NCBI GenBank assembly: GCA_029561145.1
Contig: JAKQJM010000086.1
Location: 1 to 41,465, forward strand
Length of the DNA stretch: 41,465 bases
Origin: Pseudomonadota bacterium
Lineage (GTDB): Bacteria; Pseudomonadota; Gammaproteobacteria; Xanthomonadales; Rhodanobacteraceae
Reading direction: 5' to 3'
In this document: piece after piece, positions 33,118-38,982 of the stretch
Layout: each line of letters opens with the position of its first letter
How positions within the stretch are numbered: the first letter of the stretch is position 1
The notes under the pieces: model-generated
What the model was told of the DNA's origin: nothing
Seen by the model: only the letters and a program-made list of their open reading frames with translations
Database searches by the model: none
Translations under genes and position numbers: made by a program

Positions 33118-33147
33118 GGAGGTTCTGAAACGATGGTTTGCCCATGA
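33118..33147 (+). other. Possible four-codon leader (MVCP) overlapping the trpS start
   Basis: GGAGG at 33118-33122 lies ten bases before an ATG at 33133 that reads ATG-GTT-TGC-CCA-TGA. Its stop overlaps the trpS ATG in an ATGA. The same GGAGG is 21 bases from the trpS ATG, too far to serve it directly. However, TAGACT at 33112-33117 looks like a -10 element, which would put transcription start inside the leader and remove the GGAGG from the mRNA. The minigene is therefore uncertain. Confidence 0.25.
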
Positions 33148-34538
33148 TTTCGAAGATCCGTACGTTGACCGGCATCACCACGACCGGCACGCCCCATCTC
33201 GGCAACTATGTCGGCGCGATCCGTCCCGCGATCGAGGCCAGTCGTCGCGACGATGTCGAGTCGTTCTACTTCCTTGCCGACTACCACGCCCTGATCAAGT
33301 GCGAAGATCCGGCGCGGATCGCGCAGTCGCGTCTCGAGATCGCGGCAACCTGGCTTGCACTTGGCCTCGACACGGATCGCGCCTTCTTCTATCGGCAATC
33401 GGATATCACCGAGATCCCCGAGCTGACCTGGCTGCTTACCTGCGTGACGTCGAAGGGACTGCTCAATCGCGCGCATGCCTACAAGGCCGCGGTCGATCGC
33501 AACCTGGCGGACAGCGAGGACGGCGATGCCGGCATCACGGCCGGCCTGTTCATGTACCCGGTCCTGATGGCCGCGGACATCCTGATCTTCAACGCGCATC
33601 GCGTGCCGGTCGGGCGCGACCAGATCCAGCACATCGAGATGGCGCGCGATATCGGCCAGCGCTTCAATCATCTTTACGGCGATGCGTACCGCGCCGTGAC
33701 AAAAGCTGCGGCTGAGCCGTTCGTATTGCCCGAGGCGGTCACCGACGAGAACGTCGCCACCTTGCCCGGTCTTGACGGCCGCAAGATGTCGAAGAGCTAC
33801 AACAACACGATTCCATTGTGGCTGTCGGCGAAGGACCTGCGGAAGGCCATCCTCGGCATCGTCACCGACTCGCGCGCACCGGGCGAAGCCAAGGACACCG
33901 AAGGTTCGAACATCTTCGCGATCTACCAGGCGCTCGCGAGTGCCGACGAAACCGCTGCAATGCGCCAGGCATTCGCGGATGGCATCGGTTGGGGTGATGC
34001 CAAGCAGAAACTGTTCGAGCGCATCGATGCCGAACTGGCCGAACCGCGCGAGCGCTACAACACCTTGATGGCGAAGCCCGGCGAGATCGAGGATCGATTG
34101 CAGGCCGGCGCGAAGAAAGCGCGCGAGCGCAGCGCGCCTTTCATCGCCGCCTTGCGTCAATCCGTCGGGCTCTCGTTGAGCACGGTGGACACGGTGCCTC
34201 GATCGGCCACCGTTCGTGCGACGCCGCCAGCCGCACTCGCCCCACCGATGTGGAAACGCTATCGCGAGAAGGACGGACTGTTCTACTTCAAGCTCGTCGA
34301 CCCCGCGGGCGAGGTGTTGTTGCAGAGCAAGGGCATCGCGCAAGCGGATGAAGTCGGCCTGGTCATTGCCGAGCTGCTGATCATGGGCAGCCATTTTCCG
34401 CGGGTCGATACAGCGACCCTGTCGATGGAGGGACGCGTCGAGGTGATCGGCGCAGCAGACAGCGTGCGTGCAGCGCTGGTCGCGCTTGCCGACATCGAGA
34501 AGCAGAAGCGCGCGGTGAAGGAACAGGGCGAGCACTGA
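33144..34538 (+). CDS. trpS: Tryptophanyl-tRNA synthetase with C-terminal extension
   Basis: This 464-residue class I synthetase charges tRNA-Trp. The HIGH-equivalent is TGTPHLGNYVG near residue 13 and the KMSKS loop is GRKMSKSYNN near 215; GRDQIQHIEMARDI is also typical. E. coli TrpS is 334 residues. After the catalytic and anticodon-binding region, a linker (about 350-370) leads to an extra domain, MWKRYREKDGLFYFKLVDP.. with SKGIAQADEVGLVIAEL, resembling a YegP/DUF1508-like small fold. Xanthomonas relatives also carry extended TrpS. The ATG at 33144 is preferred to a TTG at 33138; its own ribosome site is poor. Confidence 0.93.
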   Translation: MISKIRTLTGITTTGTPHLGNYVGAIRPAIEASRRDDVESFYFLADYHALIKCEDPARIAQSRLEIAATWLALGLDTDRAFFYRQSDITEIPELTWLLTCVTSKGLLNRAHAYKAAVDRNLADSEDGDAGITAGLFMYPVLMAADILIFNAHRVPVGRDQIQHIEMARDIGQRFNHLYGDAYRAVTKAAAEPFVLPEAVTDENVATLPGLDGRKMSKSYNNTIPLWLSAKDLRKAILGIVTDSRAPGEAKDTEGSNIFAIYQALASADETAAMRQAFADGIGWGDAKQKLFERIDAELAEPRERYNTLMAKPGEIEDRLQAGAKKARERSAPFIAALRQSVGLSLSTVDTVPRSATVRATPPAALAPPMWKRYREKDGLFYFKLVDPAGEVLLQSKGIAQADEVGLVIAELLIMGSHFPRVDTATLSMEGRVEVIGAADSVRAALVALADIEKQKRAVKEQGEH

Positions 34539-34539
34539 T

Positions 34540-34620
34540 CCGGCCGACCCATGGCTTGAAAACCGTTCGCGCTCAGGGCGAACGGAACCCAGTCGAAGCC
34601 CATCTCTATGCCCCCGTTGC
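34540..34620. repeat. Dispersed REP-like palindrome downstream of trpS
   Basis: CCGTTCGC-GCTCAGG-GCGAACGG (34563-34585) is a perfect 8-bp inverted repeat followed by AACCCAGTCGAAGCCCATC. The minus strand reads GTTCGCCCTGAGCGCGAACGG, near the widespread proteobacterial intergenic repeat GTTCGCCCTGAGC..GTCGAAGGG. It may double as a trpS terminator but lacks a U-tract on that strand. Beyond it, up to 34828, I see no other feature. Confidence 0.6.
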
Positions 34621-34828
34621 GAATGACCGGGACACCTCGCCGGGTGAGTGGACTCTTGCGGCAATCGCGCCACAACCATGAACGGGCGCACCGATTTGCG
34701 GGGCTCCAGGTGACAGCATCCTGAACAAGCGAATCACGGCAGGCCTGGACGTGCCGACATGCGCTATGGTCTGGCCAGTCGCGCTGTCCATGACAGCGCG
34801 CTGCCGGCATCGCCATCGGGAGCGGGAC

Positions 34829-35755
34829 ATGCGCAAGTTTCAAATGCGGCGGATCTTGCGTCAGTCGATCGTGTGGACGGCCATGGCTTGCGCCCTCAGC
34901 CTGCTGTCGCCTGTGCTCGCCACGACCACCGTCCAGCTTCCTGCCTGGGTCTGCGCCCATCCCGATGCGATCTTCGTCAACGGTTTCGAGTCAGCGGCCG
35001 CGATCACGCAGCTTCCATCCAACGGCAGTGGCGGGGCTTTGGGCAGCATCTCGCGCACTGTCAGCGTGGCGGGTTACGGGACGCACACGTTCTATCTGCG
35101 CGTGCCGGCGTCGTATTCACCAGCGCATCCGGTGCCGCTCGTGCTTGCCCTGCATGGCCAGGCTGGCAGCCCCGCAGCGGCCAACACGGCAGCCCAATCG
35201 GTGCGCAATACCTGGGCATCGATCGCCGATGCCAACGGCTTCATCGTGATCGTGCCGGTCGCCACGGGTGGCTCGGGCGGCTGGATCGCGCCACCGCCGA
35301 ATCCGAGCGACTACAGCATCTTCGCAGCGGCGATCGCTGATGCCGAATCGGCCTACAACATCGATCGATCGCGCCGCATCGGCTGGGGTTTTTCGGCAGG
35401 CGGACATGTCATGCACGACATCATGTACAACGATTTCGGCGCGCCGGTATCGATCGACACGTTTGCCGCCTATTCGGTCAGTGCCGGGGCGCTCGAGGCT
35501 TTTGCCTGTTCCAACCCGACCACCTGCAATGCGCTGGTCGCGACGGCCTCGCGGCGGATCCCGATCGATCTTCACGTGGGCAACTCCGATCCGCTGTTGC
35601 CCTACGTGAGCAGCGATCGGAACATCTTCCTCAACAACGGATGGGTGACGTCGACCAACCTGTGGTTCACGACATTCAGCGGTGGACACACCTATTCGGC
35701 GACGCATCTGGCCGAGGCCTGGTCGCACCTGTGCCCGTTCCAGGCCCTGCCCTGA
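34829..35755 (+). CDS. Secreted PHB-depolymerase-like alpha/beta-hydrolase (esterase), with N-terminal IFVNGFE motif
   Basis: This 308-residue exported hydrolase has a signal peptide (MRKFQMRRILRQSIVWTAMA.., cleavage about residue 32). Immediately after comes WVCAHPDAIFVNGFES, the same short motif found in the proteases. The alpha/beta-hydrolase domain follows: oxyanion region LALHGQAGS, nucleophile elbow GWGFSAGGH with Ser near residue 188, probable Asp in HVGNSDPLLPY, and His in FSGGHTYSA. This pattern fits the PHB depolymerase/feruloyl esterase superfamily; the substrate is unknown. The ATG at 34829 follows GGGAG with a good gap. It converges on dusB, nine bases between stops. Confidence 0.82.
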   Translation: MRKFQMRRILRQSIVWTAMACALSLLSPVLATTTVQLPAWVCAHPDAIFVNGFESAAAITQLPSNGSGGALGSISRTVSVAGYGTHTFYLRVPASYSPAHPVPLVLALHGQAGSPAAANTAAQSVRNTWASIADANGFIVIVPVATGGSGGWIAPPPNPSDYSIFAAAIADAESAYNIDRSRRIGWGFSAGGHVMHDIMYNDFGAPVSIDTFAAYSVSAGALEAFACSNPTTCNALVATASRRIPIDLHVGNSDPLLPYVSSDRNIFLNNGWVTSTNLWFTTFSGGHTYSATHLAEAWSHLCPFQALP

Positions 35756-35764
35756 GCGTTGCGA

Positions 35765-36751
35765 TCAGGCAGCGAGCGGCGGCGATTCGGCGAGCCGGGC
35801 GAAATAATCGCGGGTCAGGCGCAACTGGGTTGTCGCGCATTCGGTGCCGTTGACCACGCTGCGGAACGCCGCGTTCTCGGGTCGGTCCCTGGCGTACCAA
35901 CCCAGGTGCTTGCGCGCGATGCGCACGCCGGGCAACTCGCCGTAGAACGCATAGAGATCCTCGAGATGTTCGATCAGGATATCGCGCACTTCGAGCGGTG
36001 AGGGTGGCGCGAGTGTCGAACCCGTGGCGAGGAAATGTGCAATTTCGCGGAAGATCCACGGACGTCCTTGCGCCGCGCGACCGATCATCACGGCATCGGC
36101 GCCAGTCGCCTTGAGCACTTGCGCGGCCTTCTGCGGCGAGTCGATGTCGCCGTTGGCCGCCAGCGGAATGCGGATCGCAGCGCGGATCGCGGCGATCGTC
36201 TCGTATTCGGCATCGCCGAGGTAGAGATCGGCACGCGTCCTTCCGTGTACGGCGAGTGCGGCGATCCCGGCATCCTCGGCGATGCGGGCGATGCGCACGC
36301 CGTTGCGGTTGTCACGGTTCCAGCCAGTGCGGATCTTCAATGTCACCGGCACGTCGACGGCCCTGACCACCGCCTCGACGATGCGCGCGACCAGGGCCTC
36401 GTCCTGCAGCAAGGCCGACCCGGAATACACATTGCACACCTTCTTTGCCGGGCAGCCCATGTTGATGTCGATGAGTTGTGCGCCGAGATCGACGTTGTAG
36501 CGTGCAGCGTCGGCCAGCATCTGTGGATCGTGGCCGGCGATCTGCACGCTGATCGGGTCCGGTTCGCCCACATGGTCCGCGCGCCGTTGCGATTTGCCCG
36601 TGTGCCAAAGGCGCGGATCGGCCGTGGTCATTTCCGAAACCGCCAAGCCCGCGCCGAGTCGTTTGCACAACTGGCGGAAAGGTTTGTCGGTGACCCCGGC
36701 CATCGGTGCAAGCACCACGGGCGGATCGATGAGGAATGGTCCGATGCGCAT
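35765..36751 (-). CDS. dusB: tRNA-dihydrouridine synthase DusB
   Basis: This 328-residue flavoenzyme reduces specific uridines in the tRNA D-loop. The N-terminus MRIGPFLIDPPVVLAPMAGVTD is the FMN-binding start; QLIDINMGCPAKKVCN contains the catalytic Cys region, followed by LKIRTGW, AVHGRTRADLY and GADAVMIGRAAQGRPW. These are DusB-type. The start at 36751 is preferred by family alignment; in-frame ATGs at 36757 and 36760 are possible and none has a strong ribosome site. In E. coli dusB precedes fis; here no fis follows, and the gene instead converges on the esterase. Confidence 0.93.
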   Translation of the reverse strand: MRIGPFLIDPPVVLAPMAGVTDKPFRQLCKRLGAGLAVSEMTTADPRLWHTGKSQRRADHVGEPDPISVQIAGHDPQMLADAARYNVDLGAQLIDINMGCPAKKVCNVYSGSALLQDEALVARIVEAVVRAVDVPVTLKIRTGWNRDNRNGVRIARIAEDAGIAALAVHGRTRADLYLGDAEYETIAAIRAAIRIPLAANGDIDSPQKAAQVLKATGADAVMIGRAAQGRPWIFREIAHFLATGSTLAPPSPLEVRDILIEHLEDLYAFYGELPGVRIARKHLGWYARDRPENAAFRSVVNGTECATTQLRLTRDYFARLAESPPLAA

Positions 36752-36948
36752 GCGCATCATTGTAACGTGCCGGCGGGATGCGTTCGCCCACGAACCCCTT
36801 GCGACGATCAGCCGCGCGCATCGCCGGCGCGGCCTGCCTGCTAGAATCCGCGCGTTCCCGCCAGAATCACTGACCGCTTGAATCCCATCCGCCGCCGCAA
36901 TCTTGGATCGTGTCGTCGACGCCCGCATTGGCTGGCCGGCTGATCGCC

Positions 36949-37593
36949 ATGCTCGACTTCCTGGTCCGCCTGTTCACGGAAAACGGCTACCTTTCGGTGT
37001 TCGTGGTGCTGATGATCTGCGGTTTCGGCCTGCCGATCCCGGAGGACATCAGCCTTGTGGCGGGAGGCGTGATGTCGGGCCTCGGCTATGCCAACGTGCA
37101 CACCATGTGTGCCGTGGCCATCGTCGGCATCCTCGCCGGCGACGTGCTGATGTTCGTGCTTGGCCGCATCTATGGCGAGCGCGCCTTGCGCCTGCGCTGG
37201 GTTGCCTACCTGCTGACGCCGCGCCGCTACGCGATGGTCCAGGCGAAGTTCAGCCGCTACGGCAACCGCCTGATGTTCATCGCACGTTTCCTGCCGGGAC
37301 TGCGCTCGCCGATCTACCTGACTGCGGGGATGACGAGGCGTGTTTCGTTCATGCGGTTTTTCCTGCTCGATACGTTTGCGGCGCTGATCAGTGCACCGAT
37401 CTGGGTCTACCTGGGTTATTACGGTGCGAAGAACCACGAATGGCTGCTGACCTGGCTCGATCGCGGCAAGATCATCGTGATGCTCGTGGCGGCGCTGATC
37501 CTGTTCTTCGTCGCGCGCTATTTCTGGAAACGAACCGCACGTCGACGCACGCTGTTGCGTCTGCGCCAGTCCCGTCGCAAGCCTCAGGCCTGA
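36949..37593 (+). CDS. DedA family (VTT domain) inner-membrane protein
   Basis: This 214-residue membrane protein has five or so hydrophobic segments. It starts LDFLVRLFTENGYLSVFVVLMICGFGLPIPEDI.., with the conserved G-x-P-x-P-[EG] re-entrant motif, then the FxRYG (KFSRYGNRLMFIARFLPGLR) signature of DedA proteins. The family is linked to membrane lipid (undecaprenyl or phospholipid) transport and envelope homeostasis. An in-frame GTG at 36910 would add 13 residues. The stop overlaps the stop of the convergent ribokinase gene by ten bases. Confidence 0.85.
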   Translation: MLDFLVRLFTENGYLSVFVVLMICGFGLPIPEDISLVAGGVMSGLGYANVHTMCAVAIVGILAGDVLMFVLGRIYGERALRLRWVAYLLTPRRYAMVQAKFSRYGNRLMFIARFLPGLRSPIYLTAGMTRRVSFMRFFLLDTFAALISAPIWVYLGYYGAKNHEWLLTWLDRGKIIVMLVAALILFFVARYFWKRTARRRTLLRLRQSRRKPQA

Positions 37594-38606
37594 TCAGGCA
37601 GCTTGTCGCGCGCGCCGAAACGGGCGATGACTTCATCAAGGTGCGGAATGGCCACTGCGGCACCGATGCGTTCGGTGCTCATCGCCGCAACGCGATTGGC
37701 GTGACTCACGCATTCCCGGAACGAGGGAACCTCGGTGCGAGCAAGCATGGCGACGAGCGCGCCGCTGAACGAATCGCCCGCTCCGGTCGTGTCGATGGCG
37801 TCGACCTTCTCGGCGGCGATTCGGTAGTACTGTTCGACGTCGCCGCGCTGCAGATCCGCGTGGTGCGAGACGAAACAGCCTGAAGCGCCAAGCGTGACGA
37901 CGACGGTGGCCACGCCGAGCATCCTGCACAGCGCATGCAGTTCGCCATCGCCCATCGCGGAAAGCGTGGCGCCATCGAGCGGCTCGCCACTCACCCTCGC
38001 GATCAGTTGCGCGAATTCGGTTTCGTTTGGCGTGACCACGTCGCATTTCGAGAGCAGTTCCAGATCCAGCGCTGCATGCATCGGTGCCGGATTGAGCACG
38101 CAAAGGAGATCGTGCGCCACGCCGATTTCCAGAGCCGCGTGCACTGCGTCGAGATTGTTCTCGAGCTGGACGAGCAGCACGCGCGCAACGGAGAACTGTC
38201 GGGACTGCGCATGCAGGAAATCCACCGACAGGTTTTCGTTGGCAGCAAGGTTGACCATGATCTGGTTGGCGCCAGCCGCGTCGACGACGATACCGGCTGT
38301 CGCGGTCGGCACGCGATCGAGGACCAGCCAGGTGCAGGCAAGTCCTTCATCGAGTGCCAGCGCACGCGCATTCGCGCCGATCGCATCGTTGCCGGTCGCG
38401 CCGACAAATACCACCTCGCCGCCCTGGCGCAGGCAGGCGATCGCCTGGTTGAAACCTTTGCCGCCCGGACCGGTGCTGAATCCGAGCGCGCGCCGCGTCT
38501 CTCCCGGCTGCGGGAACCGGTCGGTTTGCCAGACGTGATCCTGCACGTAGCTGCCGACAACGATGACGGACGCGGCGGGGAAGGAGGCGGGCGCAGGGTC
38601 GGGCAT
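37584..38606 (-). CDS. rbsK: Ribokinase (PfkB family carbohydrate kinase)
   Basis: This 340-residue kinase of the PfkB family most resembles ribokinase, which phosphorylates ribose at O5. Visible motifs are SYVQDHVWQTDRFPQPGETR, the substrate-loop GFSTGPGGKGFNQA (ribokinase-like GGKGANQA), NPAPMHA, TPNETEF and the catalytic anion-hole DTTGAGDSFSGAL. It is about 30 residues longer than E. coli RbsK, partly at the N-terminus. No ribose transporter is nearby, so the physiological sugar is inferred. It overlaps dedA tail to tail by ten bases at a shared TGATCA. Confidence 0.85.
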   Translation of the reverse strand: MPDPAPASFPAASVIVVGSYVQDHVWQTDRFPQPGETRRALGFSTGPGGKGFNQAIACLRQGGEVVFVGATGNDAIGANARALALDEGLACTWLVLDRVPTATAGIVVDAAGANQIMVNLAANENLSVDFLHAQSRQFSVARVLLVQLENNLDAVHAALEIGVAHDLLCVLNPAPMHAALDLELLSKCDVVTPNETEFAQLIARVSGEPLDGATLSAMGDGELHALCRMLGVATVVVTLGASGCFVSHHADLQRGDVEQYYRIAAEKVDAIDTTGAGDSFSGALVAMLARTEVPSFRECVSHANRVAAMSTERIGAAVAIPHLDEVIARFGARDKLPDQA

Positions 38607-38982
38607 GGATCGGGCAGCCGTTGTGGATCAGACAGCGCCAGTCTAGCGAGTCGCGAGGATCGACTCGACCTGCGCTTGAGAGCGTCCCCGTGGTCTCTGC
38701 CTGCTTCGCGGAATTGGTCCGTATCGGCTTCCGCCGATCATGCGCCGGATGCCTTGATCGGAAGCTTCGGACCGTTGCGGCGCCAGGGTGCGCAATCGGT
38801 CGAAAGGTTGAAGAAATATCCGTCTCCAGGCAATAAAAAACTGGCCCACGGGCGTAGACTCCGGTCTGGTGTCGCTATCGAAAGGCCGCTGGTTCCGTGG
38901 GTTGCGCGCACGGCCATGCCGCGAGTCCCGATGGCGGGTCGATCCTAGTGTTCTGAACATCACAATCTACAGGGGTAGAGAC
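38607..38982. other. 376-bp intergenic region between ribokinase and the DUF11-repeat protein
   Basis: No gene is seen. It holds the start regions of two divergent genes. An AT-rich patch at about 38805-38840 (including CAATAAAAAACTGG) and a -10-like TAGACT near 38855 may belong to the promoter of the plus-strand gene; the same hexamer precedes trpS. No -35 fits well, and no operator was recognised. Confidence 0.4.
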
